From an uncultured Dorea sp. (lineage in GTDB: Bacteria > Bacillota > Clostridia > Lachnospirales > Lachnospiraceae): 64,000 nt of DNA. Numbering within the stretch: the first letter of the stretch is position 1; the number at the start of each line of letters is the position of its first letter. This document shows positions 35,547 to 44,119 of this stretch, one piece after another. The stretch is taken from contig URTM01000003.1 of the NCBI GenBank assembly GCA_900550865.1, positions 54,609 through 118,608 on the forward strand, given 5' to 3'. Both the position numbers and the translations under genes were made by a program. Under the pieces are notes generated by a model. The model worked only from the letters and a program-made list of their open reading frames with translations, had not been told where the DNA came from and ran no database searches.

Positions 35547-37927
35547 TATTTTTTCACGCCTTTCGACTTCTCATAGTCTTTTTTATCGCCATCTATTTTC
35601 TTGATGACCGCTTTTGTTGTCTTGGTGACAAGAGGTTTTCCGTCTACCTCGAACGTGTTGTTGATCACAATCGGTGTTCCGGAATCATCTCCGCCGTCTT
35701 TCTTTCCAGTAGCTTTTTGCACATCTACTCTTTCGGATTTACCTCCAGATACTGACAATTCTACTTTTCTAACTGCTTTGTCGATACTTGCCCCCATTTC
35801 CTCGGTCGGAATATTGTCCTCAAAACCTTCTCCCATTCCAAGGGCCATATATTTACCTACCTGATCACGAAATACTGTAGATGGTGAATGAATTCCAAGG
35901 AAACTCTTTGCTGCGTTTAATGCGGCTTTTGCTGCACTCATTGCGGCTCTTGCTATTGCACCTGCAGCACCTCTTAATCCATTTGCAATACCTCTTGCGA
36001 TATTTTCTCCAATAGAACCCCAATTAATTGAAAACGGATTTTTAATCGCGTTAATAATCGATCTTGCAATAGACGCAATAGAACTCAGCATGGATTTCAG
36101 TCCATTTCCAAGTCCTTGTATAATTCCCTTGCCGGCAGTAAACAAATTCAAATGTGTGATCACATTTAAAATCGCTTTTACAATTTCACCCGCATTCGCA
36201 ATAATTGTTGGTATACTCTGTATAATTCCTTTAGCAAGAGTAAGCAGAATCTTTATGCCTGCAGCAAGAATTTTTGGTAGCAAGCTATCAATATTCTCGC
36301 AAAACGTATTGATCAGCTTCGGTACTTGCTCAATCAGTGTCGGCAATGAGTTTGCAATTCCTTCTGCAAGTGCCACCAGCATATTCAGCCCTGCCTGAAC
36401 TATAGCAGGAAGGTTATCTACCAGTCCTTGCGCAAATGAAAGAATTGCAGATACCGCAAGTGGTATTAAATCTGGAAGCTTCGAACTTATTCCATCTAAA
36501 ACACTGGTAAGCATTTGCGTGCCGGCTGTTAATGCTTCTGGTCCATGATCAATAATTCCCGCCAGGAATGTGGTTAAAATCGTGTATGCCAGCACACCTA
36601 ATATCGGAATTAAATTCGAAATCCCCTGTCCCAGAGTAGTAAGAATCTGCCCGCCGGCTGTTGCGATCTGAGGCATATTATCTACCAGGCTCTGAACAAT
36701 CGCCTGGATAACTCGAATTGATATATCCAGGACTTTAGGAGTTGCCTCGGCTATACCGGTAAGAAGATTTGCAATAATCTGTCCGCCAGCCTCAATAAGT
36801 CCAGCTGTTCCATCCGATTGAAATGCTTTTGTCAACTGACTTAATGAATCAGCGCCTACCTTTACAATATCCTTAAGAGGTGTCTGAATAGATTCATATA
36901 ATTCAATGCCAAGTCCTTCAGCTGCACCTTTGAACAATGCAAGCGCTCCTTGCAAATTATCATTCATGGTCTCTGCCATTTCTGCAGATGCACCATCACA
37001 ATTTGCAATGGAATCCGATAATATATTGAAATCATCGTCGGACGCATTCACTATAGCGAGCAGTCCAGACATTGCTTCTTGTCCACCAATTGAAGCTGCC
37101 ATCTGTGCTTTCTGCTGCTCTGTAAGACCCGCAAATGCGCCTCTCATATCCACCATAATCTCTTTCAGAGATTTCATAGATCCATCGTTATTGGTAATTG
37201 ATAGCCCAAGAGCAGACATCGCAGAGGATACTTCATCTGTAGGCTTAGCCATCCTCGTAAAAATTGAACGAAGAGCTGTACCAGCCTGCGTTGCCTTGAT
37301 TCCTGAGTTGGCCATCAGACCAATAGCTGTAGCACAGTCCTCAGCAGAAAATCCAAGAGAACCGGCTACAGGAGCAACATACTTAAATGTCTCACCCATC
37401 ATAGAGACATTGGTGTTTGCATTAGATGAAGCTTTCGCCAATATATCAGCAAAATGCGTAGAATCTTTTGCTGATAATCCAAATGCTGTTAGTGCATCTG
37501 TAACGATGTCGCTTGTAGTAGCAAGATCTTCTCCAGAAGCTGCTGCCAGATTCATAATACCTTCGATACCGTCAAGCATATCTCCGGTCTTCCAGCCGGC
37601 CATTGCCATGTACTGAAAAGCTTCTGCTGACTCTGTAGCTGAGAACTTTGTCTTAGCTCCCATCTCTTTCGCTTTGTCAGTTAACTGCTGTAATTCGCTT
37701 CCAGTTGCTCCGGATATTGCAGAGACCTTACTCATCCCCGCTTCAAAATCAGAACCGACCTTAATAGCTGCTGCAGAGCCAGCACCAATCGCTGATGCTA
37801 CTCCCGCAATTGCTCCGCCAAGAACAGCAAGACCGCCCTTAGCGATTGAACCAAGTTTTCCTATTCCTGTTTTAAAACCAGATTCATCAAGTTTTGTGTC
37901 AAAATTCAAGTGGCCATCTGCCGCCAT
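35546..37927 (-). CDS. Tail tape measure protein
   Basis: This 793-residue protein sets tail length and helps DNA entry. It has the TP901 core GSDFEAGMSKVSAISGATGSELQQL...AKTKFSATESAEAFQYMAMAGW at residues 55-110. A central array of hydrophobic 11-15 residue helices follows (repeated PxIxxAGxxILxxLxxGI units, about 370-610), then a basic Ala/Ser-rich end. At about 0.15 nm per residue, a tail near 120 nm is expected (inference). AAAGG precedes the ATG. Confidence 0.95.
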   Translation of the reverse strand: MAADGHLNFDTKLDESGFKTGIGKLGSIAKGGLAVLGGAIAGVASAIGAGSAAAIKVGSDFEAGMSKVSAISGATGSELQQLTDKAKEMGAKTKFSATESAEAFQYMAMAGWKTGDMLDGIEGIMNLAAASGEDLATTSDIVTDALTAFGLSAKDSTHFADILAKASSNANTNVSMMGETFKYVAPVAGSLGFSAEDCATAIGLMANSGIKATQAGTALRSIFTRMAKPTDEVSSAMSALGLSITNNDGSMKSLKEIMVDMRGAFAGLTEQQKAQMAASIGGQEAMSGLLAIVNASDDDFNILSDSIANCDGASAEMAETMNDNLQGALALFKGAAEGLGIELYESIQTPLKDIVKVGADSLSQLTKAFQSDGTAGLIEAGGQIIANLLTGIAEATPKVLDISIRVIQAIVQSLVDNMPQIATAGGQILTTLGQGISNLIPILGVLAYTILTTFLAGIIDHGPEALTAGTQMLTSVLDGISSKLPDLIPLAVSAILSFAQGLVDNLPAIVQAGLNMLVALAEGIANSLPTLIEQVPKLINTFCENIDSLLPKILAAGIKILLTLAKGIIQSIPTIIANAGEIVKAILNVITHLNLFTAGKGIIQGLGNGLKSMLSSIASIARSIINAIKNPFSINWGSIGENIARGIANGLRGAAGAIARAAMSAAKAALNAAKSFLGIHSPSTVFRDQVGKYMALGMGEGFEDNIPTEEMGASIDKAVRKVELSVSGGKSERVDVQKATGKKDGGDDSGTPIVINNTFEVDGKPLVTKTTKAVIKKIDGDKKDYEKSKGVKK

Positions 37928-37969
37928 ACTATCACCCTTTCCTGGTAAATAGCACGGCTCACAGGCTCA

Positions 37970-38134
37970 CTAATGCTTTATTATCACCTCAAATTCTCTT
38001 TTGCAAAATTTACATTTGATGAAAACTCCACTGCATACGGCAGTATTGTCATAGATCAGAGCCGACTTTTTACAGTACGGACACTGATACCATTTCCGTT
38101 CCAGTGGAGGTTTTTTTATATTACATAAATACAT
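37970..38134 (-). CDS. Com-like zinc-ribbon protein
   Basis: A 54-residue protein with two CxxC pairs (CPYCKKSALIYDNTAVCSG, then FIKCKFCKREFEV), the pattern of Mu Com-type zinc ribbons that act on mRNA translation in phages. ATG 38134 overlaps the end of the Gp15 gene. An in-frame start at 38152 is also possible. Its position between tail chaperones and tape measure suggests a tail-assembly or translational role, which is inferred. Confidence 0.6.
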   Translation of the reverse strand: MYLCNIKKPPLERKWYQCPYCKKSALIYDNTAVCSGVFIKCKFCKREFEVIIKH

Positions 38135-38744
38135 TTCCGATGTCTTCGTCACTTACATATTCCTCCTCCGGTATCGTAATGCTTCTGCGGATTTTCAATA
38201 TCTCCATTCGTTCTTTCTTCTCCATCTTGCTCACATCACAAGTACGCCAATAAATACGCTTCTTAATCTGGCTTTCTTCACTCAGACCATCCAGGAGCAT
38301 TCGAAACTCCCACCAATGCATGTACGGAACTGATAGAAGATTCACCTGATATTCTCTTCGAAAAGCAGATATAATATATGGTGCGTCCTGCTCATAATAA
38401 ATAGCCTTTTTCTCCGTCGCATCCTTGTACTCTACCTCTTCCGGCTTTTCATCGAATTCTTCTACTTCTTCTAACTCACCCGAATACTGATTCGGAAATT
38501 CCAAAGCTTCCAACGACAAAAAAGAGGTTATGGAATCCATTACCTCTTCGATACCTTCTTCTGTATATAAGTCAGGTGCATCTTCTAGAAACATTTCTGC
38601 AAGAAACTCCAGCTTATACTGTGGTTGGAGGTCCGACTTTAACATATCCGAAAAGCGAATCCATTCTCGAAAATCCGTTATAATAGGATATTCTTTTCCA
38701 TTGATTTTCAATGTTTCTGGAAGATCTTCATAAAATACATTCAT
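38121..38744 (-). CDS. Bacteriophage Gp15-family tail assembly protein
   Basis: A 207-residue protein with the Gp15 pattern: a YEDLPETLKINGKEYPIITDFREWIRF start, acidic middle, and YEQDAPYIISAFRREYQVNLLSVPYMHWWEFRMLLDGLSEES. It lies directly upstream of the tape measure where tail-assembly chaperones are found. Start and upstream stop overlap as TAATG. Confidence 0.77.
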   Translation of the reverse strand: MNVFYEDLPETLKINGKEYPIITDFREWIRFSDMLKSDLQPQYKLEFLAEMFLEDAPDLYTEEGIEEVMDSITSFLSLEALEFPNQYSGELEEVEEFDEKPEEVEYKDATEKKAIYYEQDAPYIISAFRREYQVNLLSVPYMHWWEFRMLLDGLSEESQIKKRIYWRTCDVSKMEKKERMEILKIRRSITIPEEEYVSDEDIGNVFM

Positions 38745-39124
38745 TACTTCTTAGCTCTTCTCTGCGCCCTGTTGGGTCTGTATTTACTTACGATTTTTGT
38801 TCGTTCTGCATTATTTGATTTCACCTGCGTTGAACAGATTTCAAGGAATTCACCGTAAACCCGATCAGTTGTCAAAGTATTATATTTTCCACCAAAGAGC
38901 TTCTCTGAAACGCCTTCTCCAAGAATATTGTCAAGCAGATGATTGAACATCTCACAATATCCTTTTGTAATTTCAGAGTTCTTTCCTGTTTTTTGCAGTG
39001 CTTTTTCTTCTTCCTGCATCTGCTCAAACGCTTTCTCATACTTAACCTGGAAGTCATAATCTGCCATATCAATTTCAACTTCCACCTCTACATCATCAAT
39101 TCCGTGTAATACATACTGGCTCAT
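38744..39124 (-). CDS. Tail assembly chaperone-like protein
   Basis: A 126-residue acidic protein with a basic end (RPNRAQRRAKK). It begins SQYVLHGIDDVEVEVEIDMADYDF. It lies between the major tail protein and Gp15, the place of the G-type chaperone in siphophages. GAGGTG precedes the ATG. No frameshift site is evident at the junction with Gp15; the two use separate starts. Confidence 0.68.
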   Translation of the reverse strand: MSQYVLHGIDDVEVEVEIDMADYDFQVKYEKAFEQMQEEEKALQKTGKNSEITKGYCEMFNHLLDNILGEGVSEKLFGGKYNTLTTDRVYGEFLEICSTQVKSNNAERTKIVSKYRPNRAQRRAKK

Positions 39125-39147
39125 AGGCTCACCTCTTTCTTATTTTC

Positions 39148-39657
39148 CTACGCCGGCATGGATCCGGCCGTAAATGTAATAGTCTGCCACTCATCTGCAG
39201 TTGTAGCATATCCTTCTGTGATTTCCGATACTGCTTTAAAGTTTCCGGAATAGATAAGAGCATCTGTTCCATCACCTTCGCTGTCGGCTACTACAGAATA
39301 TGTCCTCTTCCTTGCCGGGGCATTCCCCTTACTGTCAACAGTAAACTTATCTACTGTAACAATATCTACATAGGTATCTGTTCCTAACCGTTCATCATCT
39401 GTGATTTCTGCAATCTTTTCATGCACCGGCGTGTCTGTATGCCGGTCAAAAGAATATTCAATAGCCGGTGCGTAACCAACAACATCTGATGATTCCACAT
39501 CCATATCTACATACTGCCGGCTATATTCCTTTGGATTCTTACTTCCCTTCAATGACGTAAATTTCGTCATTCTTGCAAAAGATGCTCCATCACCTGTTGT
39601 ATCCATGAACGACAATCTTTCACTTCTTTTTACAATTTTCTGTTTCTTAACGCTCAT
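39148..39657 (-). CDS. Major tail protein
   Basis: A 169-residue tail tube protein: MDTTGDGASFARMTKFTSLKG, PKEYSRQYVDMDVESSDVVGYAPAIEYSFD, and an Ig-like turn-rich C-terminus ending WQTITFTAGSMPA. Size, position after the tail terminator and sequence style fit tube subunits of clostridial siphophages. AGGAGG precedes the ATG. Confidence 0.85.
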   Translation of the reverse strand: MSVKKQKIVKRSERLSFMDTTGDGASFARMTKFTSLKGSKNPKEYSRQYVDMDVESSDVVGYAPAIEYSFDRHTDTPVHEKIAEITDDERLGTDTYVDIVTVDKFTVDSKGNAPARKRTYSVVADSEGDGTDALIYSGNFKAVSEITEGYATTADEWQTITFTAGSMPA

Positions 39658-39659
39658 TT

Positions 39660-40091
39660 CTATACCTCCTGTTCATATTCCAACTTGCACTGTATTTCGT
39701 ATTGTCCAAGATCTGTGTCCAAATCAAATAGATATCCTTTCTGCATTACAGAAATGCTCGTTGGAGCCTTTCCGATTAATTCGGGATAGATTCCCTTGCT
39801 ATCCTGTTCTGCAATCCAATCTTCAAACTGTTCATAGAACCCACTATTTTCAATTGCTGTTCGTGCATCTCCGTCATAGCAATCTTTACTGGTTAATGCA
39901 AATTGAAATTGCTTAATGCTTCCTCCATCTACATACTTCTTTATTAATGGATCACATGGAAGGGCATTGATAGAATATTCCATATTTACCCCCAGATGAT
40001 CTACGTTTACCTTGTAATCTTTCAAGAAATCACAAGTCAAAATATAATCTCGTATACTGTCTATAATCGGTTTGTATTTTTCAGTTTGCAA
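39660..40091 (-). CDS. Tail terminator / minor capsid-type connector
   Basis: A 143-residue protein of the connector complex. The pattern IRDYILTCDFLKDYKVNVDHLG...YSINALPCDPLIKKYVDGGSIKQFQFALTSKDCYD is common in clostridial phage proteins at this position (one before the tube protein). The start is probably TTG 40091, which overlaps the preceding gene. A tail-terminator role is inferred from gene order. Confidence 0.75.
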   Translation of the reverse strand: MQTEKYKPIIDSIRDYILTCDFLKDYKVNVDHLGVNMEYSINALPCDPLIKKYVDGGSIKQFQFALTSKDCYDGDARTAIENSGFYEQFEDWIAEQDSKGIYPELIGKAPTSISVMQKGYLFDLDTDLGQYEIQCKLEYEQEV

Positions 40092-40464
40092 TAAATCTTG
40101 CAGCTCCTTTCCTGATAGAACTTAAATGCCCTCTTTTCATCGTCTCGAACCATTTTCTTTTCGACTTATGCTCATAATACTGTCGGCGGGCATATGGTGC
40201 CAAGTACTCAACGCTGCCACTACCTACAACCGTTCCCAGTGTTGCTGATTTAATCAAAAAACCGGTTCTCCGCGGAGCAAGTGGATTCATAAGCCTTAAA
40301 CATTCGGAATCTACAAATGCCTGAGCTTTTGAAAATCCTTCTGACTTTTCTTTTCCAAATCCCGGATTCCATTCCAGCTTTACTGTCACCTTGCCATTTT
40401 TACCGGTCATAGATGACAATGTTCCTCTCGGTGTTGTAATTGAGAAATTCCTTTTCTGTGCCAT
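40081..40464 (-). CDS. Minor capsid / HK97 gp10-like connector
   Basis: A 127-residue basic protein: MAQKRNFSITTPRGTLSSMT, VTVKLEWNPGFG, DSECLRLMNPLAPRRTGFLIKSATLGTVVGSGSVEYLAPYARRQYYEHK. The P(L/R)xTGxL..S pattern followed by YA..Q.Y is typical of gp10/minor capsid 2 connectors. GAAGGTG precedes the ATG. Confidence 0.77.
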   Translation of the reverse strand: MAQKRNFSITTPRGTLSSMTGKNGKVTVKLEWNPGFGKEKSEGFSKAQAFVDSECLRLMNPLAPRRTGFLIKSATLGTVVGSGSVEYLAPYARRQYYEHKSKRKWFETMKRGHLSSIRKGAARFIAN

Positions 40465-40872
40465 TTACTCACCTTCAATTCTCCAATGTGGCAATCCTCC
40501 GAACCGGTTATCTGACCAGGACAACACTTTACAATGCCTCAACCGTACATCTTTCAGATCAGCTGGTCTTTCAATCTCCTGAGCATACTCGCCGAGTACA
40601 ATCTGGTCTTCAATCTGAATAGTCCAGTGTTCTTCCGGATCTTTCAGCTTTGCATATTCCTCCGGCGGAAGATACTGATCCGCATTCTCTACATCGGTAG
40701 GAATACGGATCTTATATACTTCTGCGCTGTTCAGTCCGGAATCACCGGCAGATGCTTTGTGATTAACATATATATGCACATTTTCAATAACGGTTCTATG
40801 CCAGGTATCGAAACGGGTGAGTGAATCGTACCTACGGTTATAGACAGTTATCGTTGCATTCGTTAACATCAT
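40465..40872 (-). CDS. Head closure-type connector protein
   Basis: A 135-residue, mainly beta protein: NATITVYNRRYDS, VENVHIYVNHKAS-like strand, IRIPTDVENADQYLPPEEYAKL, and a C-terminal W-x-D-N-R-F-G-G-L-P-H-W-R-I-E-G-E. The last motif is characteristic of this small-protein family at the stopper position. The start overlaps the previous gene by 35 bp. Structural role is inferred from position. Confidence 0.72.
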   Translation of the reverse strand: MMLTNATITVYNRRYDSLTRFDTWHRTVIENVHIYVNHKASAGDSGLNSAEVYKIRIPTDVENADQYLPPEEYAKLKDPEEHWTIQIEDQIVLGEYAQEIERPADLKDVRLRHCKVLSWSDNRFGGLPHWRIEGE

Positions 40873-41206
40873 TATCCACCGCCAAACTCATTAATCCTGT
40901 ATTGATCAAATACACTTCTGCGATTTCATACAGCATCACATTCAATGGCTTACTCGTATCATATGACACGGAATAGCCATCATTATTTTCCGAAGTCTTT
41001 CCGTCACGCTGATCATACTTATATGCACAATCGCACATTTCACAAAGTGCTGTTTTTGCCTGTACCGGCCAGTCACCTGCTGACATTCGATCAAATGTAT
41101 ACTGGTTAAGCCTTGCACTCATTTTTAATTCCAAAGAAACCCAGCGGTTCTCTGGAATCAGAGCACCGCCAAAAGATTCCTTGTAATACTCATATGTCAC
41201 ATTCAT
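40838..41206 (-). CDS. Head-tail adaptor
   Basis: A 122-residue, helix-rich protein directly after the major capsid gene, where SPP1 gp15/HK97 gp6-type adaptors sit. It starts MNVTYEYYKESFGGALIPEN and has ARLNQYTFDRMSAGDWPVQAKTALCEMCDCAYKY. AAGGAG precedes the ATG. Confidence 0.75.
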   Translation of the reverse strand: MNVTYEYYKESFGGALIPENRWVSLELKMSARLNQYTFDRMSAGDWPVQAKTALCEMCDCAYKYDQRDGKTSENNDGYSVSYDTSKPLNVMLYEIAEVYLINTGLMSLAVDNDVNECNDNCL

Positions 41207-41217
41207 GTGGTCACTCC

Positions 41218-42081
41218 TTATACGGCAGTCTTAACTGTGTGTACGTAAATACCTGCTTTCTTATTGTCTTTGCACTCAGCAATACCAACAGTACGATAAC
41301 CAAATTTCCACGCGTCCGCAGTCTGATTCTGATCTGGAGAAATAATTTTAGATACGGTGTGCTTCTGAAACTGGATTGCAGAATTCTTATCCACAATCAG
41401 GAAGTTCATATTTAATGCTCCAGCAGCTTTCGTAAATCCGCCTTTCTGTTTTGGAGTAAGAGCAATTTTATTATAAAATCTTCCCTGTGGCACTTTCACG
41501 ATGCCAGCAAAACCTTCCATTGCTTTTTTAGAAGCAGTTGTGTCCAGATCATCAATCATTCCTGCCAGAGTAGGATTAATGAACAGATAACATGTTGCAA
41601 GGTTCGCCTCTGAATTTTCAATCTCGCCTCTTGCTGCACGGATTGCGGCAAGCGCAGCCTTTCCATCTGTAAGGTCTGCCTGCACTGTAGTTACTTCGGA
41701 AATCTGAGCATAAGCAGAAAGCCTGTACGCATCAATCTCCGGAACAACCTTAGTTCTCAAAAATTCTCCAGCAAGACGTCCAAATGCAATGCCTGCAGAC
41801 TCAATGTTATCCATTGCATCCACAGTAAACATACGACCTCTGTCGTAGGCACATTTTTTTGTCTCGTAATCCAAAGTCACATCTCCTGCTTCATAGCCCG
41901 TCCCTTTGGCATAATCTGCCAGACCATCCATATCCATCTTTGGAATCAGGATTTCATTCGCATTCGCTCCCTCTCTAACCAGCTCATTTGGTCCATCGAG
42001 AACAGATGTCAGGGATGATAATTTATACACCTCATCCAAAAGCGTAGAATATGTTTTTCTCAACGTAATTGTATTTGCCAT
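41218..42081 (-). CDS. Major capsid protein
   Basis: A 287-residue HK97-fold type shell protein: MANTITLRKTYSTLLDEVYK, LTSVLDGPNELVREGANANEILIPKMDMDGLADY, GRMFTVDAMDNIES and FLIVDKNSAIQFQKHTVSKII. It follows the scaffold gene by 17 bp, the normal order. GAGGTAGAG precedes the ATG. Confidence 0.9.
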   Translation of the reverse strand: MANTITLRKTYSTLLDEVYKLSSLTSVLDGPNELVREGANANEILIPKMDMDGLADYAKGTGYEAGDVTLDYETKKCAYDRGRMFTVDAMDNIESAGIAFGRLAGEFLRTKVVPEIDAYRLSAYAQISEVTTVQADLTDGKAALAAIRAARGEIENSEANLATCYLFINPTLAGMIDDLDTTASKKAMEGFAGIVKVPQGRFYNKIALTPKQKGGFTKAAGALNMNFLIVDKNSAIQFQKHTVSKIISPDQNQTADAWKFGYRTVGIAECKDNKKAGIYVHTVKTAV

Positions 42082-42098
42082 TCTTCTCTACCTCTTTC

Positions 42099-42665
42099 TT
42101 ATTTCTTTTCGGACAGCCCCATAGCGGCACGAAGAGCTGACATATCCTCTCCGCCGATATCAGCTCCACCGTCACCACCAGTACCGCCTACTGCATTGTT
42201 AATTGGTTCATTTGCTCCGAACAGATATCCGTCTGACTTCTTCACGCCTTCCAAAGCCTTCTTGATATCCTCGGACTGATTCTTCGATTCTTTCAGAGCA
42301 TCAATATCCAGCATCGCGATAACAGCTTTTTCATTTCTTCCACCTGCAGTCTTGACTGCTTCTTTGATAGAATCCATGAATACACGGTCTGCTTCTTTCG
42401 CCGCATATTCATCGTCTTTCGCTTTCAGATCTCCCTGAAGCTTTGTAATCTGCCCCTGCAGATCTTTTACATCGACACCTTCAAATTCCTTCAGCTTGGC
42501 ATTCACATCATCCAAAGAAGCCTTATAGTTGTCTCTCTGCGAAACTGCATTGTCATACTCACTCTTGGTACGATAGTTTTCTTTCCAAGCCTTATCAAAC
42601 GCTGCCTTCTTGTCTGCCGGAACCTCCAGTTCATACTCTTTCAAAATCTCATGAATATTTTCCAT
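42099..42665 (-). CDS. Capsid scaffold protein (Gp20/DUF4355-like)
   Basis: A 188-residue, mostly coiled-coil protein (ILKEYELEVPADKKAAFDKAWKENYRTKSEYDNAVSQRDNYKASLDDVNAKLKEFEG..LQGDLKAKDDEYAAKEADR) with a glycine-rich linker and a short helical end (MSALRAAMGLSEKK) that would contact capsid subunits. It directs procapsid assembly and is then released. AGGAGG precedes the ATG. A structured leader lies upstream. Confidence 0.85.
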   Translation of the reverse strand: MENIHEILKEYELEVPADKKAAFDKAWKENYRTKSEYDNAVSQRDNYKASLDDVNAKLKEFEGVDVKDLQGQITKLQGDLKAKDDEYAAKEADRVFMDSIKEAVKTAGGRNEKAVIAMLDIDALKESKNQSEDIKKALEGVKKSDGYLFGANEPINNAVGGTGGDGGADIGGEDMSALRAAMGLSEKK

Positions 42666-42669
42666 AGTT

Positions 42670-42845
42670 ACATTCCTCCTGAAATATTTTATTGACCGCT
42701 CTTTCAGCGGTATGGGATATAGCCGGTTAGACCTCCGGCCTGGTAGCTGCCCAGTTTATAGCCTTATGACAGGGCATAAAAATAAGACGCATAACCCTGC
42801 GTCTCAAAGGGAGATAAATAGATCACCTCCTAAAATTGCGTACAA
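42670..42845 (-). promoter_or_regulatory. Structured non-coding leader of the scaffold-capsid operon
   Basis: About 175 bp with no good gene. Reading minus it starts with an unused AGGAGGTG, then offers stems AGACGCA/TGCGTCT (42785-42804, followed by TTATTTTTATGC), TGCCC/GGGCA, GCCGG/CCGGC, and ACCGCT/AGCGGT just before the scaffold ribosome site. The first stem with its T-rich run could terminate transcription. A multi-hairpin attenuator or RNA element is inferred. Confidence 0.45.
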
Positions 42846-42848
42846 AAA

Positions 42849-42875
42849 TACCACCGGTCATTTCGACTGGTGGTA
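42849..42875 (-). terminator. Terminator after the putative immunity gene
   Basis: An 11-bp stem (one G-T pair) with an ATTTC-type loop, followed on the minus strand by TTTTT. It separates the minor-capsid/immunity transcript from the capsid operon. Confidence 0.8.
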
Positions 42876-42876
42876 G

Positions 42877-43137
42877 CTACATGGATAATACTTTCATATC
42901 ATTCCATAAGTCCTTTAACTGTTTATCATTTATTTTATGTTTATCAAGCATTGCCTTGGCATCTGTATAGAAATTAGTCTCACCTTCTGGACACCTGCAT
43001 ATAAACGGCTCATTATCTCTCCACGAAATATTATATCTTTCTCCATAAAGAATAAACTCGATATCTAATCCTATCTCTATAGCTTCTGACAGCTCAGACA
43101 AGTTCTCAAATTTTGCATAATCTTTATACTCAATCAT
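42877..43137 (-). CDS. Small acidic protein, putative immunity partner of the MuF-type toxin
   Basis: An 86-residue acidic protein: YKDYAKFENLSELSEAIEIGLDIEFILYGERYNISWRDNEPFICRCPEGETNFYTDAKAMLDKHKINDKQLKDLWNDMKVL. ATG 43137 lies 6-7 bp after GAGGTG. It directly follows a minor-capsid protein with a toxin-like C-terminus and is itself followed by a terminator. Immunity genes sit in this place in MuF-type phage toxin loci. The pairing is inferred, not shown. Confidence 0.65.
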   Translation of the reverse strand: MIEYKDYAKFENLSELSEAIEIGLDIEFILYGERYNISWRDNEPFICRCPEGETNFYTDAKAMLDKHKINDKQLKDLWNDMKVLSM

Positions 43138-43142
43138 TTCAA

Positions 43143-44069
43143 TCACCTCTTCTCGAGAATATCTTTATTGGCAATTTCATGCCCTAATTTAAGTGGATTA
43201 TCGTGCTTTGCTTCACGTTTCAAGTTACCTTTTTCATCAAGATACCAGTTATGATAATGTGGTACAATCGGATGTTCTTTTGAATTTCCGTGATCCGTCA
43301 TATCTATGTCTAATCTTGGTCTTCCATCATTTCCGTAATATCTACGTCTCTGCAAGACACCATCTTTGAAATTATCAAACACGCTATTTGGAGTACCTTT
43401 ATACGGGATAGAATGTACTTCTCCTATTTGTTTCTTCTTCAGTGCTTGACTCTGCCATTTTACATCTGTATATGCTTCACTGATAATTTTCCATTTCTCA
43501 CTATCATTATATTTCATCTGGCCGAAATTAACAAGCGAACCAATATAATCTCCCAGAACTTCTTTATACCGCTTATACTGAACCACATCTTTGGATGCAT
43601 TCTCAATCATTTCCTGCGGAAACAATGCATTCTGTCGTTTGCTATTTGTTGCCACTCGACCTTTCGTGTCCAAATAAATACGCTCACGTTCTTCCGTAAG
43701 CTTCATCTTCCGGCAGAATCTGGAATACTCATTAAGCTGTCCTTGATACTTCGCCTTGTGCAGGATGACCTCATCCCGATCAGCTTTACCGGCTTGCAAC
43801 AATCGCACTTTCTCACGCTGGGCACGCATAGCCACTTTCATCTGACGCTGTCTCTGTTTAGCTTCATACAGGGTATACTGCTTGCCGCCAAACTCTTTCG
43901 GTTCAGATTCTTCCCGATTCTTGGCGTCCAACCATTCATCAGACCAGTTGCGCTGTGATATTCCTGGAAAGAACGGATAATACTCGTGTCAATGATAGCA
44001 GTTCCAACCGCCTAATCCTTCACCGGTTCCATAACCTGTGCTACTGACAAAGTCTGGATAATCTGCCAT
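43143..44069 (-). pseudogene. C-terminal part of the split minor capsid (MuF-type) gene, with in-frame TGA
   Basis: From ATG 44069 (after GGAGGGGGTG) it reads MADYPDFVSSTGYGTGEGLG, then GWNCYH, then TGA at 43989-43991. The same frame continues HEYYPFFPGISQRNWSDEWLDAKNREE to the stop at 43143. YPDF..TGYGTG..GWNC is the conserved C-terminal signature of phage minor capsid protein 2, whose N-terminal part is at 45355-46119. Removing six bases around the TGA would give an uninterrupted NCYHEYYPFF. The last 110 residues (GTPNSVFDNFKDGVLQ, DIDMTDHGNSKEHPIVPHYHNW) look like an added toxin-type domain. Read-through, re-initiation or loss of function are all possible. Confidence 0.75.
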
Positions 44070-44119
44070 GCTCGCATCACCCCCTCCACAACAAAAGGAG
44101 CCTTTTGGCTCCCTCTGCT

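Noticed and set aside
36906..37616. 236-codon frame antisense to the tape measure gene
   Set aside because: It is a Ser/Ala/Pro-rich shadow without a ribosome site. The opposite strand has the clear TP901 core.
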